A stretch of DNA of 64,000 nucleotides from Salinivibrio sp. ES.052 (GTDB taxonomy: Bacteria; Pseudomonadota; Gammaproteobacteria; Enterobacterales; Vibrionaceae), in contig NZ_FSRI01000002.1 of the NCBI RefSeq assembly GCF_900141775.1, forward strand, positions 270,501 through 334,500, written 5' to 3'. The notes below the pieces were generated by a model. It was not told where the DNA came from. It ran no database searches and saw only the letters and a list, made by a program, of their open reading frames with translations. This document shows, piece after piece, positions 37,099 through 48,359 of this stretch. The translations under genes were made by a program, and so were the position numbers. The first letter of the stretch is position 1, and each line of letters begins with the position of its first letter.

Positions 37099-37470
37099 TT
37101 ATCGATCTCGCGGTTCAGGTGACAGCGACACCACATACTCAGCAATCGACAAAGCATTATCCATCACGGTTTGCCGCGCGACTTGTGGCATCTGGCTGAG
37201 TAGACTGGTCAAGGCAGCCAGATCATCGCGATGAGAAAATGCGATGTCCCGCTCATCTGTCTCGCCATGCACAAACCAATTAAAGGGGCGACCGGTGATC
37301 TCCGCAATCGTGACCAGCGCTAGGATTTTCGGATCCGTCTTACCCGATTCCATATCCAGATAGGTTTGACGCGCCACATTCAAACGCTGCGCCATCTCTA
37401 CCTGAGTGATTTTACTGAATTCCCGTGCTTCACGGATCCGTTGCGCCATACGCGCGGTCGAAATCACCAT
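37099..37470 (-). CDS. XRE-family transcriptional regulator (first of a paralogous pair)
   Basis: 123 residues with an N-terminal helix-turn-helix (about 8-62: MAQRIREAREFSKITQVEMAQRLNVARQTYLDMESGKT), then about 60 residues of acidic helical C-terminus (RPFNWFVHGETDE ... ARQTVMDNALSIAEYVV) with no named domain. It is the same length as the gene at 37658-38029 and clearly paralogous to it along its length. Its target is not known. It is convergent with ilvA, and 187 nt of gene-free sequence separate it from its paralogue. Confidence 0.85.
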   Translation of the reverse strand: MVISTARMAQRIREAREFSKITQVEMAQRLNVARQTYLDMESGKTDPKILALVTIAEITGRPFNWFVHGETDERDIAFSHRDDLAALTSLLSQMPQVARQTVMDNALSIAEYVVSLSPEPRDR

Positions 37471-37657
37471 GATTCATGCCTCATCTCTGCTACCCGAGCT
37501 GTATTAAACAAAAGCCCGTCACAACACCAACCCTGCATTATGCATGGCTAGATAGGCGTATCATGGTCGCACACATCGATAATGTGATGCTGCGCTGCTG
37601 ATGCCTACCTCAGTAAGCAAGCACTTACCCGCATATCTAGTCGATCAGGCAGTGCTT

Positions 37658-38029
37658 TTATGCGCGCTGGGCCGCTTTAGAATAGTTCACTAAGAACGAC
37701 GCCATGTTCACGCTTTGGTTCAAAATTGCTGTGCGTGCTTCATGCGGTAAACGAGAAAAGTGTTCGAGCAAGCGGTTCACATCTTGCTTGTATTGAACAT
37801 CATGCATTTCGACATCTTCGTCACCGTAGACAAACCATACCAATGGGCGCTCTGTAAGCTCTGCGATATTGGAAAGCATGCGAACACGGGGTTCGGTTTT
37901 ACCGTTTTCGATATCCAGATAAGTTTGGCGTGCAACATTGAGCAATTTAGCCATTTTTACCTGGGTAATCCCTTTCCACTCACGCGCTTCTTTAATGCGT
38001 TTTGCTACTTGGGTCTTGTTATCAATCAT
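37658..38029 (-). CDS. XRE-family transcriptional regulator (second of a paralogous pair)
   Basis: 123 residues: helix-turn-helix (about 8-62, AKRIKEAREWKGITQVKMAKLLNVARQTYLDIENGKT) and a C-terminal region RPLVWFVYGDEDVE ... ARTAILNQSVNMASFLV that lines up with the neighbouring 37099-37470 protein. The arrangement suggests a local duplication. A short perfect inverted repeat lies 36-48 nt upstream of the start and may be an operator. Function unknown. Confidence 0.85.
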   Translation of the reverse strand: MIDNKTQVAKRIKEAREWKGITQVKMAKLLNVARQTYLDIENGKTEPRVRMLSNIAELTERPLVWFVYGDEDVEMHDVQYKQDVNRLLEHFSRLPHEARTAILNQSVNMASFLVNYSKAAQRA

Positions 38030-38064
38030 TGCTTCCTCTCTACAACTGGTCGATGTTTGTGTCT

Positions 38065-38077
38065 ATACCCTAGGTAT
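38065..38077. promoter_or_regulatory. inverted repeat upstream of XRE gene, candidate operator
   Basis: ATACC-CTA-GGTAT, perfect 5-nt arms, 36-48 nt upstream of the XRE start at 38029. Position fits autoregulation; this is inference only. Confidence 0.4.
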
Positions 38078-38187
38078 GCACAATGTAGGCCAGGTTATTA
38101 GGCAACCAACAATTACATATAAATCAATTATTTATAACAAAGAATAGCGTTCTGTTTAAAATTCCGTACGAGATGTCTGGGATCCGG

Positions 38188-38210
38188 TGCAAAATGATTT
38201 GCATTTTGCA
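38188..38210. repeat. perfect inverted repeat between glmS and the XRE gene
   Basis: TGCAAAATG and CATTTTGCA are perfect 9-nt arms around ATTTG, in the gene-free stretch 38030-38308. No T-run follows, so it is not a normal terminator. It could be an operator or RNA hairpin. Confidence 0.5.
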
Positions 38211-38267
38211 ACAAACATTGTGCAGATCGCATTTTTATAGCAAGAAAGACGTAACTGATAAAAGATC

Positions 38268-38293
38268 AACCACGCTCCTAGTCAGAGCGTGGT
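38268..38293 (-). terminator. terminator after glmS
   Basis: ACCACGCTC and GAGCGTGGT around a 7-nt loop, 16 nt after the glmS stop. On the minus strand only a short, interrupted T-rich tract follows (TTGATCTTTT). Confidence 0.7.
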
Positions 38294-38308
38294 GAATGTT
38301 AGGCAGGC

Positions 38309-40144
38309 TTACTCAACTGTTACGGCTTTAGCAAGGTTACGAGGCTGGTCAACGTCAGTGCCTTTTATCAAGGCGACGTGATAAGACAACTGCTGCATCG
38401 GGATGGTGTAGAACACCGGAGCAATAATCTCATCCGCGTGTGGCATGGCAATGATATTCATCCCTTCTTCAGGGGCAAAACCGGCGTCTTGATCGGCAAA
38501 CACATACAATTGGCCACCCCGTGCACGCACTTCTTCAATATTGGATTTCAGCTTCTCCAACAGCTCGTTATTCGGTGCAATCACGATGACCGGCATATCG
38601 GCGTCAATTAATGCCAATGGACCGTGTTTCAGCTCTCCCGCCGCGTAAGCTTCTGCGTGGATGTAAGAAATTTCCTTTAGTTTAAGCGCTGCTTCAACCG
38701 CTATCGGATAAAACTCACCACGCCCAAGGAAGAGCGCATGATGTTTGTCCGCGAAATCCTGAGCAAGCTGTTCGATGGCTTTATCAAACGTCAGGGCTTG
38801 CTCAATGCTAGAAGGCAGATGGTGTAAGGCATCAACAATCTCACGCTCCTTGTCACGTCCAATGGACCCCTGCATTTTGCCCAACGCGGTCACCAACATC
38901 AGCAAGGCTGAAAGCTGGGTGGTAAAGGCTTTGGTCGATGCCACACCAATTTCTGTCCCTGCGCGAGTCATAAAGGCCAAATCAGATTCACGCACCAGCG
39001 AGGAGCCTGCTACATTGCAAATCGCCATGGTGGCCATATAGCCGCGCTCTTTGGCCAAACGCAGTGCTGCTAGGGTGTCCGCGGTCTCGCCGGACTGCGA
39101 TAAGGTAATCAGTACACTGTTCGGACGGGTAACAAACTGGCGATAGCGAAATTCTGACGCGATCTCCACATCACAGCTTACCCCTGCCAGCGATTCAAAC
39201 CAATAACGCGCCACCATTCCCGCATTATAGGACGTGCCACACGCGATGATTTGAATATGCTGCGCTTTAGCGAGAATGTCACTGGCCCCATTGCCAATCG
39301 CCTCGACAATCACATGATCGCTGCCTAATCGTCCTTCCATGGTATTGGTGAGCGCGGTGGGTTGCTCGTAGATTTCTTTTTGCATGTAATGGCGATATTG
39401 CCCTTTATCGGCAGCGTCGTATTGAGCACTGGCTTCATGCACCTCACGCTCAACCCGTGTGCCTTCCTGGCTATAAATCGTCACGTCACGACGACTAATA
39501 TCCGCCACATCCCCTTCTTCAAGGTAGATAAAGCGACGCGTCACATTCAATAGGGCCAACTGATCCGACGCGAGGAAGTTTTCCCCCACCCCCAACCCAA
39601 TCACCAACGGGCTGCCTGAACGTGCCGCAATAAGACGCTCAGGCTGGTTTTTATCCATCACCACGGTACCATAAGCGCCTTCTAGCTGCTTAACGGTGCG
39701 TTGGAATGCCTCTAGCAAATCACCGCACTGTTGGAGCTCCCAGTCCACTAAGTGAGCGATCACTTCGGTATCGGTTTGCGAGTCAAATTGATAACCACGT
39801 GCCTGGAGTTGTTCACGCAATATTTGATGGTTTTCGATAATGCCATTGTGTACCACCGCAATATCATCTCCGGACATGTGTGGGTGGGCATTGGCTTCGC
39901 TGGGTTCACCGTGGGTTGCCCAACGCGTGTGTGCGATGCCGGTACCACCGATAGGATTAGATTCAGCCACCGCTTCCGATAACGCGGCTACCTTGCCTAA
40001 ACGGCGTAAACGGGTTAACTGTCCCTGGTCGTCAGTGATCGCAACGCCAGCAGAATCATAACCACGGTATTCAAGCCGGCGTAAGCCCTCGACCAGAATT
40101 TCTGCCACATCACGCTGCGCCACAGCGCCTACAATTCCACACAT
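38309..40144 (-). CDS. glmS: glucosamine-6-phosphate synthase GlmS
   Basis: Glutamine:fructose-6-phosphate amidotransferase, the entry to UDP-GlcNAc for cell wall and LPS. The 611 residues carry the N-terminal glutaminase with Cys2 nucleophile (MCGIVGAV), HTRWATHG and HNGIIENH, two SIS domains ([13 protein letters not shown] and [18 protein letters not shown]) and the conserved C-terminus [11 protein letters not shown]. It lies 21 nt after a DeoR-family gene and probably shares its promoter. glmU, its usual operon partner, is about 1.8 kb away beyond a tRNA cluster. Confidence 0.98.
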   Translation of the reverse strand: MCGIVGAVAQRDVAEILVEGLRRLEYRGYDSAGVAITDDQGQLTRLRRLGKVAALSEAVAESNPIGGTGIAHTRWATHGEPSEANAHPHMSGDDIAVVHNGIIENHQILREQLQARGYQFDSQTDTEVIAHLVDWELQQCGDLLEAFQRTVKQLEGAYGTVVMDKNQPERLIAARSGSPLVIGLGVGENFLASDQLALLNVTRRFIYLEEGDVADISRRDVTIYSQEGTRVEREVHEASAQYDAADKGQYRHYMQKEIYEQPTALTNTMEGRLGSDHVIVEAIGNGASDILAKAQHIQIIACGTSYNAGMVARYWFESLAGVSCDVEIASEFRYRQFVTRPNSVLITLSQSGETADTLAALRLAKERGYMATMAICNVAGSSLVRESDLAFMTRAGTEIGVASTKAFTTQLSALLMLVTALGKMQGSIGRDKEREIVDALHHLPSSIEQALTFDKAIEQLAQDFADKHHALFLGRGEFYPIAVEAALKLKEISYIHAEAYAAGELKHGPLALIDADMPVIVIAPNNELLEKLKSNIEEVRARGGQLYVFADQDAGFAPEEGMNIIAMPHADEIIAPVFYTIPMQQLSYHVALIKGTDVDQPRNLAKAVTVE

Positions 40145-40165
40145 AGTCTTTCCTTACTGGTCTTA

Positions 40166-40930
40166 TTACTGGTCAGCACAGATCACATCTGTGCCGGTTT
40201 GTTCAATCGCACGCTTGAGTTCGTCGTCGAGTTGGCTATCGGTGATCAACGTATCGATACTGGACCACGCAAGCTCTAGATTGGGGATCCGACGGCCAAT
40301 TTTGTCGGACTCAATCATCACCACCACTTCACGCGCGACCTCTGCCATCACGCGTGTGAGACCGGTCATTTCATTGAAGGTCGTGGTACCGCGTGCCACA
40401 TCGATACCATCGGCACCGACAAACAATTGGTCAAAGTCGTACGCGCGCAAGGTTTGTTCGGCCACTTGGCCCTGGAAGGATTCCGAATGGGTATCCCAGG
40501 TACCCCCGGTCATCAGCAGCGTCGGCTCATGCTCCAGCTCTCGGATCGCATTGGCAACGTGCAGCGAATTAGTCATTACCACCAGCCCACGTTTTTGATC
40601 GAGAAGCGGGATTAAGGCGGCGGTGGTGGTGCCGCTATCGACCACGATGCGATTATGATCACGAATACGGGCCGCCGCGGCATCGGCAATGCTCTGCTTT
40701 TGTTTTGACACTTTAACGGCCTGCTCCGATACCATTTCTTGCGGTACAGGCACAGCTCCGCCATAACGGCGCAGTAGCAGGCCATTTTTTTCCAACTCAG
40801 CCAAGTCTTTACGAATGGTGACTTCGGAGGTTTCAAAGCGTTGCGAGAGCGTATCGACACTGACTTGCCCTTGTTCGGTCAATAAGGTGACGATAGTGTG
40901 ACGACGTTGTTGGGTATTTCGTTTCGACAT
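40166..40930 (-). CDS. DeoR/GlpR-family transcriptional regulator upstream of glmS
   Basis: 254 residues: an N-terminal DeoR winged helix (RRHTIVTLLTEQGQVSVDTLSQRFETSEVTIRKDL) and a C-terminal sugar-phosphate-sensing domain (VDSGTTTAALIPLL, VMTNSLHVANAI, FVGADGID, EMTGLTRVMAEVAREVVVMIESDKIG). Position suggests control of glmS in response to an amino-sugar phosphate, but the ligand is inferred. A perfect 19-bp palindrome lies 11-29 nt upstream of its start, probably its own operator. Confidence 0.9.
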   Translation of the reverse strand: MSKRNTQQRRHTIVTLLTEQGQVSVDTLSQRFETSEVTIRKDLAELEKNGLLLRRYGGAVPVPQEMVSEQAVKVSKQKQSIADAAAARIRDHNRIVVDSGTTTAALIPLLDQKRGLVVMTNSLHVANAIRELEHEPTLLMTGGTWDTHSESFQGQVAEQTLRAYDFDQLFVGADGIDVARGTTTFNEMTGLTRVMAEVAREVVVMIESDKIGRRIPNLELAWSSIDTLITDSQLDDELKRAIEQTGTDVICADQ

Positions 40931-40940
40931 ATAACCACTA

Positions 40941-40959
40941 AAGTTTCGATTCGAAACTT
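40941..40959. promoter_or_regulatory. candidate operator of the DeoR-glmS unit
   Basis: AAGTTTCGATTCGAAACTT is a perfect palindrome with 9-nt arms and a central base, 11-29 nt upstream of the DeoR start. On the minus strand TACTATAA lies just before it (-10-like), so a bound repressor would block initiation or escape. Confidence 0.7.
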
Positions 40960-41048
40960 ATAGTAGGGAAAACAAAACAAAGATCAAGTGAAAGCCAGTG
41001 AAAAATGTTGTTCTGTCACGTATCGGCGATTCGCTAGGATGCAGAAAC

Positions 41049-41082
41049 GAAAAAAACCCACCAGCAAATGCTGATGGGTTTA
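41049..41082 (-). terminator. terminator of the tRNA cluster
   Basis: On the minus strand AACCCATCAGCA pairs with TGCTGGTGGGTT (one G-U type mismatch) and is followed by a T-run, 4 nt after the last tRNA CCA. Confidence 0.9.
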
Positions 41083-41085
41083 ATA

Positions 41086-41170
41086 TGGTGCGGAAGGAGA
41101 GACTTGAACTCTCACACCTTGCGGCGCCAGAACCTAAATCTGGTGCGTCTACCAATTCCGCCACTTCCGC
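41086..41170 (-). tRNA. tRNA-Leu (anticodon TAG), copy 2 in transcription order
   Basis: An 85-nt class II tRNA with encoded CCA; the acceptor GCGGAAG pairs with CTTCCGC and the anticodon loop TTTAGGT gives TAG. Identical to the gene at 41544-41628. Last in the seven-tRNA cluster. Confidence 0.97.
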
Positions 41171-41215
41171 AAATTTTTATGATAGCTCGGCGGGCGGGCC
41201 GAGTATCAATTGTCT

Positions 41216-41302
41216 TGGTGCGGGGGGAGGGACTTGAACCCTCACGTCCTTTCGGACACTAGCACCTGAAGCTAGCGCGTCTACCAATTCCGCCACCGCC
41301 GC
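41216..41302 (-). tRNA. tRNA-Leu (anticodon CAG)
   Basis: An 87-nt class II tRNA with encoded CCA; stem CTAGC/GCTAG and loop TTCAGGT give CAG. The acceptor GCGGCGG faces CCCCCGC, leaving one C-C mismatch at pair 5-68. Confidence 0.95.
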
Positions 41303-41343
41303 AAATCGGTGTGATCCACTGCGTTAGCAATAAATCGGGATAA

Positions 41344-41420
41344 TGGTGGCTACGACGGGATTCGAACCTGTGACCCCATCATTATGAGTGATGTGCTCTA
41401 ACCAACTGAGCTACGTAGCC
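41344..41420 (-). tRNA. tRNA-Met (anticodon CAT), elongator
   Basis: A 77-nt gene with encoded CCA; the acceptor GGCTACG pairs with CGTAGCC and the loop CTCATAA gives CAT. The paired first acceptor position excludes the initiator type. Confidence 0.96.
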
Positions 41421-41429
41421 AACCTAAAG

Positions 41430-41504
41430 TGGCTGGGGTACCAGGATTCGAACCTGGGAATGACGAGATCAAAACCCGTTGCCTTACCGCTTGGCGATAC
41501 CCCA
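41430..41504 (-). tRNA. tRNA-Gln (anticodon TTG), copy 2 in transcription order
   Basis: A 75-nt gene with encoded CCA; the acceptor TGGGGTA pairs with TACCCCA and the loop TTTTGAT gives TTG. Identical to the gene at 41750-41824. Confidence 0.97.
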
Positions 41505-41543
41505 ATTTTCCATGCCGCTTAACAGCCACATGTCTTTAATAAA

Positions 41544-41628
41544 TGGTGCGGAAGGAGAGACTTGAACTCTCACACCTTGCGGCGCCAGAACCTAAATCTG
41601 GTGCGTCTACCAATTCCGCCACTTCCGC
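41544..41628 (-). tRNA. tRNA-Leu (anticodon TAG), copy 1 in transcription order
   Basis: An 85-nt class II tRNA with encoded CCA, identical to 41086-41170. Confidence 0.97.
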
Positions 41629-41670
41629 TTTCCAAATTGTTCATCTCACTTCATGGTAGTTGAAGAAAGA

Positions 41671-41747
41671 TGGCGCGTCCGGGAGGATTCGAACCTCCGA
41701 CCGCCTGGTTCGTAGCCAGGTACTCTATCCAGCTGAGCTACGGACGC
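41671..41747 (-). tRNA. tRNA-Arg (anticodon ACG)
   Basis: A 77-nt gene with encoded CCA; the acceptor GCGTCCG pairs with CGGACGC and the loop CTACGAA gives ACG (wobble A expected to become inosine). Confidence 0.97.
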
Positions 41748-41749
41748 GT

Positions 41750-41824
41750 TGGCTGGGGTACCAGGATTCGAACCTGGGAATGACGAGATCAAAACCCGTT
41801 GCCTTACCGCTTGGCGATACCCCA
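41750..41824 (-). tRNA. tRNA-Gln (anticodon TTG), copy 1 in transcription order
   Basis: A 75-nt gene with encoded CCA, identical to 41430-41504. First gene of the tRNA cluster, 13 nt after the promoter -10. Confidence 0.97.
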
Positions 41825-41836
41825 ACTGAGGCGCGC

Positions 41837-41865
41837 ATAATAGGCTGGTTTTTATCGGGAGTCAA
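41837..41865 (-). promoter_or_regulatory. promoter of the seven-tRNA operon
   Basis: On the minus strand TTGACT (41860-41865), a 17-nt spacer, TATTAT (41837-41842) and a GC-rich GCGCGCC discriminator typical of stringently controlled stable-RNA promoters. Confidence 0.9.
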
Positions 41866-41942
41866 TACCTGATTTTACCAACCGCATAACTTTTAGCCGT
41901 TTAGACTAAAAAGCCGCTTTTACGCGCTCCACAGCCATTATT

Positions 41943-43301
41943 CTACTTTTTTTTCGGCCGTTGCCAAGCCTCAATTGTTCTTGGTTTTGCACGAGTGATG
42001 ATAAGTTGACCATCGGCAACATCTTTACTGATCGTACTCCCGGCACCGACGGTCACACCTTTACCAATCACTACAGGTGCCACCAGCTGAGAGTCCGACC
42101 CAATAAAGGCATTATCTTTAATCACGGTTTTATGTTTATTGGCACCGTCATAGTTACAGGTGATTACGCCCGCACCAATATTCACATCGCGACCCACTTC
42201 GGTATCGCCCAGGTAAGTCAGATGGTTCGCTTTTGACCCTTCACCAAGACGAGACTTTTTCATTTCCACAAAGTTACCGACATGGGCGTCACAAGCCAGC
42301 TCCGCTCCTGGGCGCAAACGGGTAAACGGTCCTACCGTACAATCTTCACCAATACTCGCCCCTTCGACCACACTATACGGGCGAATGATCGTGTTATCGT
42401 CCACCTCACAATCAATCAGTACACTGCCCGCGCCAATGGTGACGTTATCGCCCAATGTCACACTGCCTTCAATGATCACGTTAGCGTCAATGGTGACATC
42501 TCGGCCACATTGCAACTGGCCACGCAAGTCGAAGCGGGCCGGATCGTTGAGCATCACTCCGCTCAGTAAAAGTTGTTCCGCCTGTATTTTTTGGTATTCA
42601 CGTTCTAAACGCGATAGCTGAAGACGGTTATTCACACCTTCAACTTCCACAGGATTAACCGGATGAACAGCATGAACCGGTCGTCCCTGTTGGTGCGCCA
42701 AAGCAATGACGTCGGTTAAATAAAATTCACCTTGGGCATTATTATTATCTAACTGCGATAGCCAATGACGTAAATCCCGCCCTGTCGCCACCAACACCCC
42801 AGTATTAATCTCAGTAATCGCAAGCTGAGCGTCTGTGGCATCTTTTTGTTCAACAATCGCCACCACATCGCCATTATCACGAACGATACGGCCATAGCCG
42901 GTAGGATCGTCCTGATACACCGTTAATAACCCAATGCCGCCATCAGGCTGGCCATCCAACAAACGCTCCAGTGTCTGTGTAGAAATCAGAGGCACATCAC
43001 CATAAAGGACAAGCACTTGCTCATTATCATCAAAATATGGCACGGCCTGCTGTACCGCATGACCGGTTCCCAGCTGCTCCGCTTGCAGACACCAATTCAC
43101 TGGCGAGTGTGCCAACACACGTTGCATGGTGTCGCCCCCGTGGCCATAAACCAAATGGATCTGCGAGGCTCCCAAACCGTGACACGTATCGATCACGTGC
43201 TCAACCATCGGTTTCCCTGCTAATGGATGGAGTACCTTGGGTGTTTGAGAATACATGCGCGTACCTTTTCCGGCCGCAAGAATAACTGCACTGTATTGCA
43301 T
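41943..43301 (-). CDS. glmU: bifunctional GlmU (GlcN-1-P acetyltransferase / UDP-GlcNAc pyrophosphorylase)
   Basis: Makes UDP-GlcNAc from glucosamine 1-phosphate. The 452 residues have the N-terminal uridyltransferase ([41 protein letters not shown]) and a C-terminal left-handed beta-helix acetyltransferase ([38 protein letters not shown]). Downstream of the atp operon as in E. coli; glmS, usually next, is separated by the tRNA cluster and the DeoR gene. Gene-free stretch 43302-43458 holds only the atp terminator. Confidence 0.98.
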   Translation of the reverse strand: MQYSAVILAAGKGTRMYSQTPKVLHPLAGKPMVEHVIDTCHGLGASQIHLVYGHGGDTMQRVLAHSPVNWCLQAEQLGTGHAVQQAVPYFDDNEQVLVLYGDVPLISTQTLERLLDGQPDGGIGLLTVYQDDPTGYGRIVRDNGDVVAIVEQKDATDAQLAITEINTGVLVATGRDLRHWLSQLDNNNAQGEFYLTDVIALAHQQGRPVHAVHPVNPVEVEGVNNRLQLSRLEREYQKIQAEQLLLSGVMLNDPARFDLRGQLQCGRDVTIDANVIIEGSVTLGDNVTIGAGSVLIDCEVDDNTIIRPYSVVEGASIGEDCTVGPFTRLRPGAELACDAHVGNFVEMKKSRLGEGSKANHLTYLGDTEVGRDVNIGAGVITCNYDGANKHKTVIKDNAFIGSDSQLVAPVVIGKGVTVGAGSTISKDVADGQLIITRAKPRTIEAWQRPKKK

Positions 43302-43411
43302 AACCTGTCCGTGATGAGATAAGTGGATTGACTACAAAGTTGCGCATAGTGTAGCGCGTTTTTATCGGTGAGCGAATCCTCTTGCGCACCATCCATAGGC
43401 GGCAACAATAA

Positions 43412-43440
43412 AAAAGCGACGCCGAAGCGTCGCTTTTATT
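43412..43440 (-). terminator. terminator of the atp operon
   Basis: AAAAGCGACGC and GCGTCGCTTTT around CGAA, with T-runs on both strands, 19 nt after the atpC stop. Confidence 0.92.
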
Positions 43441-43458
43441 CTCACCGTAAGCGCCTGA

Positions 43459-43881
43459 TTAACGCTTGTGCTTGGTCAGCTCGATCACTCGAAGCTTCGC
43501 AATTGCCTTAGCCAGGTCACTGGCCGCTTGAGCAAAGTCGACGTCTTTGTGCTGATTATGGATCTTATCCTCAGCACGGCGCTTCGCTTCTTCCGCCTTG
43601 GCTTGGTCTAGCTCTTCACCACGGATTGCCGTGTCAGCCAGTACAGTGACTGTACTAGGCTGCACTTCAAGCGTGCCGCCAGAAAGATAAATAATCTCTT
43701 CGTCACCGCCTTGTTTGACGATGCGAACCATACCCGGCGTAATAGCGGTCAGCAGCGGTGTGTGTCCTGCGTGAATACCCAGTTCACCTTCGCTACCGGT
43801 CACCTGAATGTGCTCAGCACGACCAGAGAACAATTGTCGCTCTGCACTGACCACATCCAGATGGAAGGTTATCGCTGCCAT
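43459..43881 (-). CDS. atpC: ATP synthase F1 subunit epsilon
   Basis: Central-stalk subunit that couples rotation to catalysis and can inhibit ATPase. The 140 residues have the N-terminal beta-barrel ([42 protein letters not shown] pattern) and a helical C-terminal domain. Last gene of atpIBEFHAGDC, 19 nt after atpD. Confidence 0.97.
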   Translation of the reverse strand: MAAITFHLDVVSAERQLFSGRAEHIQVTGSEGELGIHAGHTPLLTAITPGMVRIVKQGGDEEIIYLSGGTLEVQPSTVTVLADTAIRGEELDQAKAEEAKRRAEDKIHNQHKDVDFAQAASDLAKAIAKLRVIELTKHKR

Positions 43882-43900
43882 ATCGCCTCCTACTCAAGCC

Positions 43901-45319
<1,419 letters not shown>

Positions 45320-45340
45320 CTAGTTCGTTAACCCTTGCCT

Positions 45341-46207
45341 TTACACCGCGCTTGCGCCAGAGACTATCTCTGACAGCTCTTGGGTGATCGCAGTCTGACG
45401 GGCTTTGTTGTAAACCAACTGCAGATCATCAATAAGATTGCCTGCATTGTCGGTCGCAGCTTTCATCGCCACCATACGTGCCGCTTGCTCACTGGCGAGG
45501 TTTTCAACCACACCTTGATACACTTGTGATTCCGCATAGCGGACCAATAAGGTATCGAGCAAGGGTTTTGGCTCGGGTTCATAGATATAATCCCAAGCGT
45601 GGCTGCGCTGCATATCCTCATCATCTGATTTTGGCAAAGGCAGCAATTGATCGATCACTGGGGTCTGCACCATGGTGTTTTCGAACTTATTGAAAACTAG
45701 GTACAAGCGGTCCAGCTCGCCTTCATCATATTTTCTCAGCATCACCCCAACCGTACCGATCAGGTCTTCCAAGACAGGGGTATCCCCTAAACCAGAAGTT
45801 TGTGCCACTACATTGCCGCCGTAACTGTTAAAAAAGGCGGTCGCTTTTGCCCCAACCAGTGCCATATCAATTTCAGCACCTTTTTGAGTCCAGCTTTCCA
45901 TGTCATTGATGACGCTTTTGAACAAGTTAATGTTCAAACCACCACACAAGCCACGGTCTGTAGAAATAATGATGTAACCAACGCGCTTGGCTTCCCGCTC
46001 TTCCAGATAAGGATGACGGTACTCCAAGTTACCCAGTGCAAGATGACCGATCACTTTGCGCATAGTGACAGCATATGGACGTGACGATTCCCTGGCTTCT
46101 TGCGTTTTACGCATTTTGGAGGCTGCCACCATTTCCATCGCTTTAGTGATCTTCTGTGTGTTTTTCACACTTCCGATCTTATTACGAATCTCTTTTGCGC
46201 CGGCCAT
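45341..46207 (-). CDS. atpG: ATP synthase F1 subunit gamma
   Basis: Rotor shaft of F1. The 288 residues show the conserved N-terminal [28 protein letters not shown] and C-terminal helix [20 protein letters not shown]...[20 protein letters not shown], which pack together as the coiled coil. Confidence 0.98.
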   Translation of the reverse strand: MAGAKEIRNKIGSVKNTQKITKAMEMVAASKMRKTQEARESSRPYAVTMRKVIGHLALGNLEYRHPYLEEREAKRVGYIIISTDRGLCGGLNINLFKSVINDMESWTQKGAEIDMALVGAKATAFFNSYGGNVVAQTSGLGDTPVLEDLIGTVGVMLRKYDEGELDRLYLVFNKFENTMVQTPVIDQLLPLPKSDDEDMQRSHAWDYIYEPEPKPLLDTLLVRYAESQVYQGVVENLASEQAARMVAMKAATDNAGNLIDDLQLVYNKARQTAITQELSEIVSGASAV

Positions 46208-46253
46208 AGTTACTCTCCGTTAGTGGGTGACCACCAAGGTGGTCACCTACGTG

Positions 46254-47795
46254 TTACCAAGTCTGGGTCGCTTTGAAATCGTCCAACAGCTTTCTCAGCT
46301 GTGCATCAACGTCATCGTTGTAAGCACCAGACTCATCAATCTGAGCCGCTAAGTCAGCATACTGACTCTTCGCAAAGGCCAATAACGAGCGCTCAAAGTC
46401 GCCGATCTTGTTCAGCTCAACGTCTTCCAAGTAGCCTTTTTCAGCAGCAAAAATAACCATCGACTGCTCGAACACAGACATCGGTGCATATTGCATTTGC
46501 TTCATCAGCTCGGTCACTTTCTGACCGTGATCCAATTGCTTCTTGGTAGCATCATCCAAATCGGATGAGAACTGAGCAAACGCCGCAAGCTCACGATATT
46601 GGGCCAAGGCTGTACGAATACCGCCTGAGAGCTTTTTCATGATCTTGGTTTGCGCCGAACCACCCACACGAGAGACCGAGATCCCTGGGTCTACCGCTGG
46701 ACGGATACCGGAGTTAAATAGCTCGGTTTGCAAGAAGATCTGACCGTCAGTAATCGAGATAACGTTAGTCGGTACGAACGCCGATACGTCACCGGCTTGG
46801 GTTTCAATGATAGGCAGCGCCGTCAATGAACCGGTTTTGCCTTTCACTTCACCCTTGGTGAACTCTTCCACATAGTGCGCGTTGACACGTGCCGCACGCT
46901 CTAGAAGGCGCGAGTGCAAGTAGAAAACGTCACCAGGGAAGGCTTCACGACCCGGTGGACGACGTAGTAGCAATGAAATCTGACGGTAAGCAACGGCCTG
47001 CTTAGACAGGTCATCGTAGACAATCAGTGCATCTTCACCACGGTCACGGAAGTATTCACCCATTGCACACCCGGAATAAGGCGCCAGGTATTGCAAGGCT
47101 GCTGCTTCAGAGGCTGATGCCACCACCACGATGGTGTTTTTCAATGCATCATGCTCTTCTAGCTTACGTACTACGTTGGCAATGGTAGACGCTTTTTGAC
47201 CAATCGCTACGTAGATAGAGTAGATACCCGAATTTTTCTGGTTAATGATCGCATCGATTGCCAGCGCGGTTTTACCCGTTTGGCGGTCACCGATGATCAG
47301 CTCACGCTGGCCTCGGCCGATAGGGATCATTGAGTCAACCGCTTTGTAGCCCGTTTGTACAGGCTGGTCAACCGATTGACGGGCGATAACACCTGGGGCG
47401 ATCACTTCAACTGGCGAAGTGGTTTTTGCCTCGATCGGCCCTTTGCCGTCAATAGGCTCACCCAGGGTATTCACCACTCGGCCCAATAATTCAGGGCCTG
47501 TTGGAACTTCAAGAATACGGCCAGTGCCGGTTACTTTCATGCCTTCTTGCAGATCCGAATACGGACCCATCACAACCGCACCCACTGAGTCACGCTCAAG
47601 GTTCAATGCTAGCGCATAGCGGTTACCAGGCAGTTCAATCATTTCCCCTTGCATCGCATCTGCAAGGCCATGGATACGAATGATACCGTCGCTGACTGAC
47701 ACGATAGTACCTTCGTTACGCGCTTCACTCACAACGTCGAATTTCTCAATGCGTTGTTTGATCAGATCGCTTATTTCCGTGGAATTAAGTTGCAT
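46254..47795 (-). CDS. atpA: ATP synthase F1 subunit alpha
   Basis: Non-catalytic nucleotide-binding subunit. The 513 residues include the P-loop [25 protein letters not shown] and the [22 protein letters not shown] block. The frame opens 15 nt earlier, but the ATG at 47795 ([15 protein letters not shown]) with TTGGAG upstream matches the E. coli start and length exactly. Confidence 0.98.
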   Translation of the reverse strand: MQLNSTEISDLIKQRIEKFDVVSEARNEGTIVSVSDGIIRIHGLADAMQGEMIELPGNRYALALNLERDSVGAVVMGPYSDLQEGMKVTGTGRILEVPTGPELLGRVVNTLGEPIDGKGPIEAKTTSPVEVIAPGVIARQSVDQPVQTGYKAVDSMIPIGRGQRELIIGDRQTGKTALAIDAIINQKNSGIYSIYVAIGQKASTIANVVRKLEEHDALKNTIVVVASASEAAALQYLAPYSGCAMGEYFRDRGEDALIVYDDLSKQAVAYRQISLLLRRPPGREAFPGDVFYLHSRLLERAARVNAHYVEEFTKGEVKGKTGSLTALPIIETQAGDVSAFVPTNVISITDGQIFLQTELFNSGIRPAVDPGISVSRVGGSAQTKIMKKLSGGIRTALAQYRELAAFAQFSSDLDDATKKQLDHGQKVTELMKQMQYAPMSVFEQSMVIFAAEKGYLEDVELNKIGDFERSLLAFAKSQYADLAAQIDESGAYNDDVDAQLRKLLDDFKATQTW

Positions 47796-47810
47796 GCTCC
47801 AATTCCCCAA

Positions 47811-48344
47811 TCAAGACTGCAATGCATCGCTCAGGCGGCGTATACGGCCACTTACTGAGTTATCGATGACCAAGTCTCCAGCTCGAATAATAACCCCGGC
47901 AACCAGGGCTTCGTCTACACTACAGTTCAGCTTTATTTTGCGCTCAAGACGCGTCGCGAGCTTATCACTGATGGCTTGTTGTTGCTCTTCAGAAAGAGCC
48001 GTCGCTGAAATCACTTGGACCTCAACTTCTTTTTCTAGCTCCAAGCGCATGGCCAGGAACTGTTCACAAACCTCAGGAAGAGCTTTTAGGCGCTTATTTT
48101 CCGCCATCACCTTAATTAGGTTCTGACCGAAATCGTTGAGCTGATCACCGCCAACTGTGATGAATATATCGGCCAATTTCTCAGCAGAGTAAGACGCCTC
48201 CAACATATGTTGAACGCGTTCATCACGGGCAATCTCAGCAGTAAAGGCGAGCATTTCAGCCCATTGAGCCAACTCGCCCTTTTCTACCGCAAAATCAAAG
48301 GCTGCTTTCGCGTAGGGGCGAGCGAGTGTTGTCAGTTCAGACAT
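47811..48344 (-). CDS. atpH: ATP synthase F1 subunit delta
   Basis: Peripheral-stalk cap linking b subunits to the alpha subunit N-terminus. The 177 residues begin [19 protein letters not shown] and end with the OSCP-type C-terminal (INSCVDEAL-like pattern [34 protein letters not shown]). Confidence 0.98.
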   Translation of the reverse strand: MSELTTLARPYAKAAFDFAVEKGELAQWAEMLAFTAEIARDERVQHMLEASYSAEKLADIFITVGGDQLNDFGQNLIKVMAENKRLKALPEVCEQFLAMRLELEKEVEVQVISATALSEEQQQAISDKLATRLERKIKLNCSVDEALVAGVIIRAGDLVIDNSVSGRIRRLSDALQS

Positions 48345-48359
48345 TGCTGCCCCTCCTTG

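Noticed and set aside
41660-41872. 70-codon ORF resembling a hypothetical protein (GRIRTSDRLVRSQVLYPAELR)
   Set aside because: It is a translation across tRNA-Arg and tRNA-Gln genes, a common spurious annotation.
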